Shown here: in pieces, positions 32,133-38,830 of the stretch
Position numbering within the stretch: position 1 is the first letter of the stretch
How the letters are laid out: each line of letters opens with the position of its first letter
Assembly (NCBI GenBank): GCA_964620675.1
Contig: CAZUJU010000036.1
Location: 1-38,830, forward strand
Reading direction: 5' to 3'
DNA: 38,830 nucleotides
DNA from: CAYSFW01 sp964620675
GTDB lineage: Bacteria > Pseudomonadota > Gammaproteobacteria > UWMA-0217
Program-made: the position numbers and the translations under genes
Notes under the pieces: model-generated
The model's database searches: none
What the model was told of the DNA's origin: nothing
What the model saw: only the letters and a program-made list of their open reading frames with translations

Positions 32133-33931
32133 CGAAAATAACCCGCGCCGGTCAGCTGGCCTTGACGGCGGTTTGTCTACTGTTCGGCTTTAGCGCCCAA
32201 GCGCTCGCGCAAGCGGCCGCTGACGCCAAAGCACCGGCCGCCGCGGCGGCTGAGATCGCAAAACCCGCCCCGGTTGTTGCCGAGGCACCCCCGGCGCCGA
32301 AAGCGCCTGAGTTCAAGCCGCCTGCGCGAACGGTTGAACCTGGCAAGACCCCGCAGGTCAAGCCGGTCGACGTCAAGCGCTGCTTTTCCTGCCACGCCAA
32401 CATCGAGGATTTTCACGCGGGTCCGGACAGCAGTCACGCCACCGTCAACTGCGCCCATTGCCATGAAGCGGTCGAACACATGAAGACCGCCGAAGACAAG
32501 AAAATGGGTGTGCGTCCCGAAACCCGCACCGACCACAGCGCCTGCGCCTCGTGCCATACGGCGCAGTACAACTCATTCGTTGAGGTCAACCTGAAGTCGC
32601 ATGGCCGCGTGGAGAAAGCCAGCTTCAAGAGTCGTTCGCCGCTGTTCGACAAGTTGATTGCGGGGCATGGCTTTGCTAAGGAACACGCTGAGCCGCGCAG
32701 CCACGTGTTCATGCTGGTCGACCATTTTATCGTTGATCGGGCCTATGGCGGCCGGTTCCAATTGAAGGATTGGACCAAGATCGTCGATGGCCGCGGCGCG
32801 GCTCAAGGCGCGTGGACGATTCTTACCGACAAGGATCCGGGGAGCTCGGATCAAAAGGCGTTCCTGCCACAAACCGCGACGGCCGCCAACCCGGTCTGCC
32901 TGAACTGCAAGACCATGGATCACATCCTCGACTGGTCGTACATGGGTGACGAAAACGAAAAGGCGAAATGGGCGCGGACCTCAAAAGTGGTCGATTTCGC
33001 GCGGGATCTCGATCACGGCCTGAACTGCTTCATGTGTCACGACCCGCACTCCGGGCAACCGCGCGTGGTCCGAGACGGCCTCATCGAGGCGGTGGTTGAC
33101 CGCAACATGGGAACCTATCCCTACGATGCGGAAAAGAGCAGCAAGATCACGATGACCAAGATCAATTTCCAGCGCGACGGCAAGGATTTCCGCTCAATCG
33201 GTATGTTGTCGAAGCCGGATTCCAACCTGATGTGCGCGCAATGCCACGTCGAATACAACTGCAACCCGGGCTTTGATCTCAAGACCGGTCGCCCAGACGT
33301 GAAAATGACGGATCGCCGTACTAACCACTTCTTCTGGCAGAACGTGTTCGACTACAAGGACGCTGCGGACAAGATCAATTTCCGCGACTTCAAGCATGCG
33401 ACCACTGGTGCCTTGCTGTCCAAGCTGCAGCACCCGGAGATGGAAACCTTCTGGGGCTCCAAACACGAGAAGGCCGGTGTCGAATGCAAGCATTGCCATA
33501 TGCCCAAACAGGTTCAGCCGGATGGTAAGACCTATACTACGCACGGCCAGCGCAGCCCGCGCGAAATGGTCAAGGAAACCTGCCTGACCTGCCACGCCTA
33601 CTGGAGCGAGGGTGAGGCCCTTTATGCGATGGACTCGGTCCAGGAATATACCCGCGGCAAGATCACCAAGGCGGAGTACTGGTTGAGCGCCTTCATCGAT
33701 ACGTTTACCTTGGCCAAGCGCAGCGGTGTCAGCGAGGAGCTGTTGAACGAGGCACGCAAGGTGCACGATCAGGCGCATACCTATTGGGAGTGGTGGACCG
33801 CCGAGAATTCGGATGGCTTCCATAATCCAGAGGACGCGCGCGAGTCGCTGACCCGCTCGATCGATCTGACTCAGGGCGCGATCAAGAAACTCAACGAGGC
33901 GATGGCGCCGCCGGTCGCGAAGGCCAAATAA
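32129..33931 (+). CDS. onr: Octaheme cytochrome c nitrite reductase (TvNiR type)
   Basis: A 600-aa periplasmic enzyme with a signal peptide (to about residue 27), an Ala/Pro-rich linker (about 28-78) and eight haem motifs: CFSCH 85, CAHCH 108, CASCH 139, CLNCK 257, CFMCH 300, CAQCH 369, CKHCH 453, CLTCH 485. Haem 4 has the Lys-ligated CxxCK of nitrite reductases. Arg204, Tyr376 and His435 match catalytic residues of the Thioalkalivibrio enzyme, and Tyr376-Asn-Cys378 matches its Tyr-Cys crosslink site. It reduces nitrite to ammonia, and sulfite to sulfide in this family. GGAGGT precedes the ATG. It lies downstream of fccAB. Confidence 0.94.
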   Translation: MTKITRAGQLALTAVCLLFGFSAQALAQAAADAKAPAAAAAEIAKPAPVVAEAPPAPKAPEFKPPARTVEPGKTPQVKPVDVKRCFSCHANIEDFHAGPDSSHATVNCAHCHEAVEHMKTAEDKKMGVRPETRTDHSACASCHTAQYNSFVEVNLKSHGRVEKASFKSRSPLFDKLIAGHGFAKEHAEPRSHVFMLVDHFIVDRAYGGRFQLKDWTKIVDGRGAAQGAWTILTDKDPGSSDQKAFLPQTATAANPVCLNCKTMDHILDWSYMGDENEKAKWARTSKVVDFARDLDHGLNCFMCHDPHSGQPRVVRDGLIEAVVDRNMGTYPYDAEKSSKITMTKINFQRDGKDFRSIGMLSKPDSNLMCAQCHVEYNCNPGFDLKTGRPDVKMTDRRTNHFFWQNVFDYKDAADKINFRDFKHATTGALLSKLQHPEMETFWGSKHEKAGVECKHCHMPKQVQPDGKTYTTHGQRSPREMVKETCLTCHAYWSEGEALYAMDSVQEYTRGKITKAEYWLSAFIDTFTLAKRSGVSEELLNEARKVHDQAHTYWEWWTAENSDGFHNPEDARESLTRSIDLTQGAIKKLNEAMAPPVAKAK

Positions 33932-33948
33932 CCACGCTTGGTGCGCCT

Positions 33949-33975
33949 GGAGCCGGCTTATGCCGGCTCCTTTTT
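33949..33975 (+). terminator. Intrinsic terminator after the octaheme reductase gene
   Basis: GGAGCCGGC (33949-33957), loop TTAT, GCCGGCTCC (33962-33970) and five T residues (33971-33975). This is a canonical terminator placed between the reductase and the second ccmF. No promoter is obvious in the next 48 nt, so downstream genes probably rely on read-through. Confidence 0.9.
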
Positions 33976-34023
33976 GCGTTTCGAGTCTCCAGTCAGGGTT
34001 TCATTTCACGGCATCGATACCAG

Positions 34024-35994
34024 ATGATTCCGGAGTTAGGTCATTTCGCAGTGGTCGTGGCATGGATACTCGCGATGGTGCAGGCTGTCGTGCCATTGAT
34101 CGGGGCGCAGCGTGGCCATTCCGCATTGATGGCGGTCGCGAGGCCGGCCGCGCAGGCGCAATTCGTATTCGCGGCGCTGGGGTTCGCGGCGCTGGCATAC
34201 GCCTTTTTAAGCAATGATTTTTCGGTTCGTAACGTTGCCCGGAATTCCTATTCCGAGTTGCCGGAGATCTATCGCCTGACGGCGAGCTGGAGTTCGCATG
34301 AAGGTTCATTGTTGTTATGGGTATTGATCGCCGCCGGATGGGGGGCGGCCGTGGCGACCTTCGGACGCGGGTTACCCGAGGTCTTGCGGGCCCGGGTGTT
34401 GGCGATCCTGGGGCTCACGATGGTGGGGTTCATCGCGCTGTTGTTGTTCACGTCCAATCCATTCGAGCGCTTATCTCCGGTGCCGGTGGATGGGCGGGAT
34501 ATGAATCCGTTGTTGCAAGACTTGGGGATGATCCTGCATCCACCGATGCTGTATATGGGGTATGTGGGATTTTCGGTGACCTTCGCGTTTGCGATCGCCG
34601 CACTGCTTGGCGGCAGGATTGATGCGGCCTGGGCCGGCTACGCGCGCGGCTGGGCGACAAGCGCGTGGAGTTTTTTAACCGTCGGCGTCGCGCTTGGAAG
34701 TTGGTGGGCGTACTACGAGCTTGGCTGGGGCGGTTGGTGGTTCTGGGATCCAACGGAAAACGCATCACTCATGCCTTGGCTCGCAGGTACGGCCTTGATT
34801 CATTCGCTCGCGGTGACCCACCAGCGCGGGGTGTTCGGCAATTGGAGCGTGTTTCTCGCAATCAGCGCATTTTCCCTTTCGCTGGTGGGGACGTTTCTGG
34901 TGCGTTCGGGGGTGCTTTCGTCGGTTCACGCATTTGCGACCGACCCGGCCCGCGGAACATTTATTCTGGGATTACTGGCGCTGGTGGTCGGCGGTTCGCT
35001 GGTGCTGTATGCGTGGCGCGCGCCGAAGCGCGTCGCAGGCGCCACGTTTACCGGGCTTTCCCGCGAGTCGCTGATCCTTGGCAACAATGTCCTGCTAATG
35101 GCTGCGCTCGGGACGGTCATGCTTGGCACTTTGTATCCGTTGTTGCTCGACGCGCTCGGACTCGGAAAGGTGTCGGTCGGTCCGCCTTATTTCAATGCGA
35201 CATTTATTCCGTTGTTGGCCCCTGCGCTGTTTTTGCTGGGGATTGGACCGCTGACGCGCTGGGGGCGCGATGCAGCACCGGTCCTCGCCCAACGTCTGAA
35301 ATGGGCGTTCTTGGTGGCGTTGGTGTTCGCAGGTGGCCTGCCGGTCGTGTTCGGTGGCAGCTGGATGACCAGTCTCGGGTTGTTTCTCGCGACATGGATC
35401 GTATGGGGTGTCGTGCTGGGTTTTGTTGCGCGCCACCGTCGCGAGCGGCGATTCGGCGGTTGGCTGGAGCAGCCGCGCAGGTTTTGGGGGATGCAACTCG
35501 CGCATCTCGGCGTCGCCGGCCTTGTCGCCGGGATCACGCTGGTGTCGACCTATGAAAGCGATCGCGCGGTGCGGATGGATATTGGCGAGTATGTCGATCT
35601 GAATGGGTACCGCCTGGTATTCCAGGGTGTCGAGCAGCGATCGGGTCCGAATTACCTGGCGGGGGTCGGAACGTTCGAGGTGACCAGCCCGCGTGGCGCC
35701 CAATTCGTGTTGCATCCGGAAAAGCGTAAATACAACGCTTCCGGCGCGATCATGACCGAGGCCGCAATTGACTATGGCCTCTGGCGGGATGTTTACGTGT
35801 CACTGGGTGATCCGCTCGGCGGCAAAGCCTGGGCGGTACACGTATATCTCAAACCGTTCCAGGGGTGGCTGTGGATGGGCGCAGCGTTGCTGACGTTGGG
35901 GGGAATATTGGCCGCGAGCGATCGGCGCCGGCGCGTAATGCTGCGCCAACCGGTCGTCGTCGACACGCCGGGTATGCCTGGAGTTGCGCCGTGA
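34024..35994 (+). CDS. Second CcmF-like haem lyase, likely specific for the CxxCK haem
   Basis: A 656-aa integral membrane protein with the same layout as the minus-strand CcmF, including the WWD domain GWGGWWFWDPTENASLMPW. Its place directly after a CxxCK cytochrome gene, and the following ccmG/H/I-like genes, parallel NrfE in nrfEFG, the dedicated lyase for the CWSCK haem of NrfA. Function as a special haem lyase is inference. There is no good ribosome site before the ATG. It overlaps the next gene at TGATG. Confidence 0.9.
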   Translation: MIPELGHFAVVVAWILAMVQAVVPLIGAQRGHSALMAVARPAAQAQFVFAALGFAALAYAFLSNDFSVRNVARNSYSELPEIYRLTASWSSHEGSLLLWVLIAAGWGAAVATFGRGLPEVLRARVLAILGLTMVGFIALLLFTSNPFERLSPVPVDGRDMNPLLQDLGMILHPPMLYMGYVGFSVTFAFAIAALLGGRIDAAWAGYARGWATSAWSFLTVGVALGSWWAYYELGWGGWWFWDPTENASLMPWLAGTALIHSLAVTHQRGVFGNWSVFLAISAFSLSLVGTFLVRSGVLSSVHAFATDPARGTFILGLLALVVGGSLVLYAWRAPKRVAGATFTGLSRESLILGNNVLLMAALGTVMLGTLYPLLLDALGLGKVSVGPPYFNATFIPLLAPALFLLGIGPLTRWGRDAAPVLAQRLKWAFLVALVFAGGLPVVFGGSWMTSLGLFLATWIVWGVVLGFVARHRRERRFGGWLEQPRRFWGMQLAHLGVAGLVAGITLVSTYESDRAVRMDIGEYVDLNGYRLVFQGVEQRSGPNYLAGVGTFEVTSPRGAQFVLHPEKRKYNASGAIMTEAAIDYGLWRDVYVSLGDPLGGKAWAVHVYLKPFQGWLWMGAALLTLGGILAASDRRRRVMLRQPVVVDTPGMPGVAP

Positions 35995-36512
35995 TGCGTT
36001 GGTTGCCGGTGGCGCTATTTCTGGTACTCGCGGGCTTTTTGTACCGTGGACTTTGGCTCGATCCGCGCGAGGTGCCGTCGCCATTTATCGGCAAGCCCGC
36101 GCCGGGTTTTTCGCTACCGGTGGTAGGACGCCAAGGCGTGCATTTTGGCCCCGAGCAAGCCAAGGGGTCGGTTTGGGTGCTGAATGTATGGGCGCCCTGG
36201 TGTACCACTTGTCGCCGCGAGCATCTGCACCTGATGGATCTCGCGGCGCGGATCGAGGTGCCGATCATCGGTTTGAACTGGAAGGATACCGCGCGTGAAG
36301 CGGCTGGGTATCTGGCGCAACATGGCAATCCGTATGCCGTGGTCGTCGACGATCGCGAGGGACGAGTCGGGATCGATTATGGCGTCACCGGGGTGCCGGA
36401 GACCTTGCTGGTCGACGCCGAGGGCGTCATCCGGCTCAAACACTCGGGGCCGGTCACGCCGCGCGTGTGGCGCGAGCGCTTCGAGCCGTTGATCGAGGCA
36501 ATGCGGTTATGA
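35994..36512 (+). CDS. Second CcmG/DsbE-like thioredoxin
   Basis: A 172-aa membrane-anchored thioredoxin-fold protein with the LDPREVPSPFIGKPAP segment and active site WCTTC (Cys70, Cys73). The ATG overlaps the upstream stop (TGATG), and the stop overlaps the next ATG (ATGA). It is clearly a paralogue of the ccmG at 23475. Probably reduces the CxxCK cysteines or the partner CcmH-like protein. Confidence 0.92.
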   Translation: MRWLPVALFLVLAGFLYRGLWLDPREVPSPFIGKPAPGFSLPVVGRQGVHFGPEQAKGSVWVLNVWAPWCTTCRREHLHLMDLAARIEVPIIGLNWKDTAREAAGYLAQHGNPYAVVVDDREGRVGIDYGVTGVPETLLVDAEGVIRLKHSGPVTPRVWRERFEPLIEAMRL

Positions 36513-36949
36513 CTGCGCGGTTAACCGTGGCCTTGCTCGGATTGTTGCTGACGTTGCCGTGCGGCGCTCGGCAAGCACAACCGCTGGCCGACGATCCAGC
36601 GCTGGAGCGGCGTCTTGAAATGCTGGCGGAGGAGCTGCGGTGTGTCGTGTGTCAGAACGAGACACTCGCCGGTTCGCGCACCGAGATCGCACGGGATCTC
36701 AAGCGCGAAATCCGCGAGTTGATGGAGCAGGGGCGAACCGACGCCGAAGTGCTGGCCTATCTGACCGAGCGGTACGGCGATTTCGTTCTTTACCGGCCAC
36801 CACTCAAGGCATCGACCTGGGTGCTGTGGTTCGGACCCTTGATATTTCTTGGCAGCGCCGCGATCGCCTGGGCTGCCGCCACGCGGCGCTATCGACCGCG
36901 AGCCGAAACGGGACGTCTGACCCCCGGGCAAAGGTCAAAACCCATTTAA
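36509..36949 (+). CDS. Second CcmH/NrfF-like protein
   Basis: A 146-aa protein with an N-terminal signal-like helix, redox motif LRCVVC (Cys45, Cys48) and one C-terminal membrane helix. It is a paralogue of the ccmH at 23053 and corresponds to NrfF, which acts in the lyase for Lys-ligated haem. The ATGA junction with the previous gene fixes the start. Confidence 0.92.
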   Translation: MTARLTVALLGLLLTLPCGARQAQPLADDPALERRLEMLAEELRCVVCQNETLAGSRTEIARDLKREIRELMEQGRTDAEVLAYLTERYGDFVLYRPPLKASTWVLWFGPLIFLGSAAIAWAAATRRYRPRAETGRLTPGQRSKPI

Positions 36950-36970
36950 AAGACAACGAAGGAGTCCACG

Positions 36971-38026
36971 ATGCAATCCACTCAATTCTGGCTGATTGCC
37001 GCATTTTTCGCGATCGCGGCGACGGTGATCGTATTGTTGCCGTTGCGTCGGCAACGGACGGGGCGGTCAGTCGGCGCGCGAGTTTTTCTCGCGCTGGCGG
37101 TATTGATCCCGGTCGCGGCCTTTGGGGTCTATGCGATGGTTGGCAATCCGGGCGGCAGTTCGGAGCGCGCGGACGAGGCGGTAGCGGCCGTCGTCGCCGA
37201 TACCGCGGAGATCTCGCATGATCTGGAGGCATTGATCGAAGAGCAGGTGCAAAAGCTGAAGGCGGACCCGAGCGACGCGGCCGGTTGGGCGATGCTGGCC
37301 GTCAGTTATACCGCGCTCAATCGTTGGCCGGAGGCCGAAGCGGCCTACGCCGAGGCCTACGCGCTCGAACCGGAGGAGGCTTTCATACTCTCCGGTTACG
37401 CCGAGGCGATCTCGGTCAACGCGGGGCGTGACATGACCGGACGCCCGATCGAACTGGTGCGCAAGGCACTAGAGATCGCGACGCAGGACGAAAAGGCGCT
37501 GGAGTTGGCGGGCATTCACGCCTTCCAGCGCGAGGAATACGGCACCGCGGCATATTACTGGCGTCAACTGCTCAAGGTGTTGCCTGCCGATGGCGCTTAC
37601 GCGCGCGATATTCGGGTTGCGATGCGGGAAGCGCGTCAGCGCTCACACCTGGCGGGTTTTGAGAGCGCGGAGATCGAACAGGAGCTCACACGCGGCACGG
37701 TCAGCGGGACCGTAGTGCTCGCCCCTGCGATGCAGGCTCAGATCAGCGGAACCGAGGCGGTATATCTGGTGGCGCGCGCCGAGGGAATACAGCTGGCCGC
37801 GATGCGCGCGACCGCGGATGCGCTGCCGCTTGGGTTCACGCTCGATGACAGCCTGGCGGAGACGCCGGACAAGGCGATCTCACAACGCGAAACGCTGGCG
37901 TTATCGGTGTGGGTGTCGAAGTCGGGCGCGAACGAACCCCAGGCCGGGGATCTCGAAGGCCAGGTCGAGTCGATCAAGGTCGGTGAAACGGGGGTTACGG
38001 TAGTGATCGACTCCGTGGTGCGCTGA
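36971..38026 (+). CDS. Second CcmI/NrfG-like TPR protein
   Basis: A 351-aa protein with two N-terminal membrane helices, a TPR region (about residues 90-220; SDAAGWAMLAVSYTALNRWPEAEAAYA) and a C-terminal beta-rich CcmI-type domain. It is shorter than the ccmI at 21776 but has the same architecture. NrfG of E. coli is a TPR protein that binds the C terminus of NrfA; this protein could do the same for the octaheme enzyme. GAAGGAG lies upstream of the ATG. Confidence 0.9.
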   Translation: MQSTQFWLIAAFFAIAATVIVLLPLRRQRTGRSVGARVFLALAVLIPVAAFGVYAMVGNPGGSSERADEAVAAVVADTAEISHDLEALIEEQVQKLKADPSDAAGWAMLAVSYTALNRWPEAEAAYAEAYALEPEEAFILSGYAEAISVNAGRDMTGRPIELVRKALEIATQDEKALELAGIHAFQREEYGTAAYYWRQLLKVLPADGAYARDIRVAMREARQRSHLAGFESAEIEQELTRGTVSGTVVLAPAMQAQISGTEAVYLVARAEGIQLAAMRATADALPLGFTLDDSLAETPDKAISQRETLALSVWVSKSGANEPQAGDLEGQVESIKVGETGVTVVIDSVVR

Positions 38027-38060
38027 ACGTAAGTCGCAAAACGTGTAAGCGCGATGATCT

Positions 38061-38091
38061 CGCCGCCGATTTGCGCGCGGCGTCACTTTTT
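38061..38091 (+). terminator. Possible weak terminator after the second ccm set
   Basis: CGCCGC (38061-38066) and GCGGCG (38077-38082) enclose a 10-nt loop, followed after TCAC by five T residues. The stem is short and the T-tract is offset, so the call is weak. It is 35 nt past the end of the CcmI-like gene. Confidence 0.4.
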
Positions 38092-38105
38092 GGGTGGTGG
38101 AGGAT

Positions 38106-38164
38106 TTGATAGAAATCAAGGCAGGGCGTTTCAATTGGATAGTATATTAGAATACACTAATATA
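38106..38164 (+). promoter_or_regulatory. FNR/DNR class II promoter with TSS dyad
   Basis: TTGATAGAAATCAA (38106-38119) is a perfect TTGAT-N4-ATCAA box. A -10 box TATATT (38143-38148) puts the likely start near 38155 and the box centre at about -42, ideal for class II FNR/DNR activation. The -10 and start region also form a perfect dyad, TATATTAG (38143-38150) and CTAATATA (38157-38164), a possible second operator. It controls the small secreted protein at 38250. Confidence 0.8.
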
Positions 38165-38249
38165 ACGAGAAGCTGATTCGGCGCCGCCCCCGAAGGGCGC
38201 TACCACCAAGGCCGGCAACTCTCACATTTGAAACAAATAGGGTAAAGAT

Positions 38250-38525
38250 ATGAAACGCACTACACGCAATATGATGACACTGGTCGCCTCGGCGATGCTG
38301 CTGATGTCGGTTCAGACCGTCACAGCCGACCAACCTGCCACGCAACCGCTGGACCAGCAGACCTACCAAGCTGCGATCCAAAGCTTCGGGGTCGATAGCG
38401 GCACCGCTGAGAAAGCCGCGGCGCAATCCGTGGCCGCCGTAGCCGCCCGTGGGCAGAAGGTCGAGCAACCTCAGGGTCTGCGCGAAGAGCAGTTCGCGCG
38501 TGTGGTCGAGAATCTGCGTAAATAA
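38250..38525 (+). CDS. Small secreted protein under FNR-type control
   Basis: A 91-aa protein with a clear Sec signal peptide (cleavage after VTA at about residue 26) and a mature part of about 65 aa rich in Gln and Ala (LDQQTYQAAIQSFGVDSG, AAAQSVAAVAARGQ), probably helical and without cysteines. No known domain is recognised. AGGGTAAAG precedes the ATG. It is made from its own promoter with a perfect FNR/DNR box, which suggests a periplasmic role under low oxygen or nitrogen-oxide conditions. Confidence 0.8.
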   Translation: MKRTTRNMMTLVASAMLLMSVQTVTADQPATQPLDQQTYQAAIQSFGVDSGTAEKAAAQSVAAVAARGQKVEQPQGLREEQFARVVENLRK

Positions 38526-38532
38526 CCGCCAC

Positions 38533-38570
38533 AAAAAAGCCGCAGGCTCCCGAGTCGGGAGGCCTGCGGC
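38533..38570 (-). terminator. Intrinsic terminator of the right-edge gene
   Basis: GCCGCAGG-CTCCCGA (38539-38553) pairs with the complement in 38555-38570 with one bulge. AAAAAA (38533-38538) becomes a U-tract on the minus-strand transcript. This is a canonical terminator for the gene ending at 38601, and can also act for the convergent small gene. Confidence 0.85.
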
Positions 38571-38600
38571 GCAGGCGGGACGTCAATCCAGCCGCTCGGC

Positions 38601-38830
38601 TTAGAGTCTGACCTCAGAGAAGGCCGCGAGCCGGTCGGCTTTAAGATCGTCTGACAACACCTCTTCCAGGCGCTTCGCCAGTGGCGGGCTAACCAGGTTG
38701 TACAACAGTTCCGCGCGCACCACCTTGACGTTGGCGGCGGGGATTTTGTAGTCCACCTTGCGCTCGGCGTTTGGATCGAGGCGCGAGTCCTTGAGCACCT
38801 TGGTCGCCGTGGGCGGCATCGCGGGCTTGC
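38601..38830 (-). CDS. C-terminal part of an unrecognised protein, cut by the window edge
   Basis: The frame is open to the right edge, so only the last about 75 residues are seen. The segment RKVDYKIPAANVKVVRAELLYNLVSPPLAKRLE looks like a beta-rich C-terminal domain of the kind found after haem domains in some multihaem cytochromes, but no CxxCH is present in this part and identity is not claimed. The intrinsic terminator at 38533-38570 follows. The in-frame ATG at 38819 is probably internal. Confidence 0.55.
   Translation of the reverse strand, partial: KPAMPPTATKVLKDSRLDPNAERKVDYKIPAANVKVVRAELLYNLVSPPLAKRLEEVLSDDLKADRLAAFSEVRL

Noticed and set aside
32129..33931. Hydroxylamine oxidoreductase or MccA-type sulfite reductase
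   Set aside because: HAO has a Tyr-haem crosslink motif near its C terminus and no CxxCK, and MccA has a CX15CH site. Here the CLNCK haem and the Tyr-x-Cys crosslink pattern match the TvNiR-type nitrite reductase.

Overview
The window reads as chromosomal DNA of a GC-rich, sulfur-oxidising, facultatively anaerobic gammaproteobacterium (Chromatiales/Ectothiorhodospiraceae/Thioalkalivibrio-like). This is inferred from a flavocytochrome c sulfide dehydrogenase pair, an octaheme nitrite reductase of the Thioalkalivibrio type, TusA/DsrE2 sulfur-carrier genes, a complete System I cytochrome c maturation operon and an Rnf complex. No rRNA, tRNA, CRISPR array, transposase or phage gene was seen.

Layout. 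(a) 17-706: aquaporin Z, followed by a 540-base gene-free stretch with several dyads. (b) 1250-11721, minus strand: an Rnf operon in the unusual order rnfB-nifJ-rnfC-rnfD-rnfG-rnfE-rnfA-small Cys-rich ORF. The embedded pyruvate:ferredoxin oxidoreductase is very long (1645 aa) and ends in an extra [4Fe-4S] ferredoxin domain. A divergent LysR regulator (11832-12788) sits beside it. (c) 12871-14664: a TetR regulator with a cysteine near the NemR sensor position, whose 16-bp operator recurs upstream of tusA-dsrE2. A 174-bp imperfect inverted-repeat element resembling a MITE lies between them. (d) 14724-16105, minus: a polytopic membrane protein and a DUF2249 protein behind an FNR/DNR-type box. (e) 16250-17142: Fur-type promoter, bacterioferritin-associated ferredoxin and bacterioferritin. 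(f) 17291-21553: a shortened gamma-carbonic-anhydrase-like ORF divergent from a SulP anion transporter with a coiled-coil insert, then a PiT phosphate transporter. (g) 21776-28796, minus: ccmABCDEFGHI, including a 57-aa CcmD. (h) 28916-38525: a Crp/FNR-family regulator with its own upstream box, then fccA-fccB, a 39-codon micro-ORF coupled to an octaheme nitrite reductase, an intrinsic terminator, and a second ccmF-ccmG-ccmH-ccmI set. It ends with a small secreted protein behind a well-formed FNR-type promoter. A partial gene runs off the right edge.

How it fits together (inference). Sulfide electrons enter through FccAB at the periplasmic c-type cytochrome level, and the adjacent octaheme enzyme can reduce nitrite to ammonia. 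Its catalytic haem is held by a CxxCK motif, which in Nrf systems needs a dedicated haem lyase. The second ccmFGHI set just downstream is the obvious candidate, while the complete minus-strand ccm operon would supply haem delivery (CcmABCDE) and standard CxxCH ligation. Four TTGAN-N4-ATCAA boxes link the Crp/FNR gene, fccAB, the DUF2249 pair and the small secreted protein into a likely anaerobic or nitric-oxide-responsive regulon. The Rnf/PFOR operon would link pyruvate and ferredoxin redox chemistry to NADH and an ion gradient.
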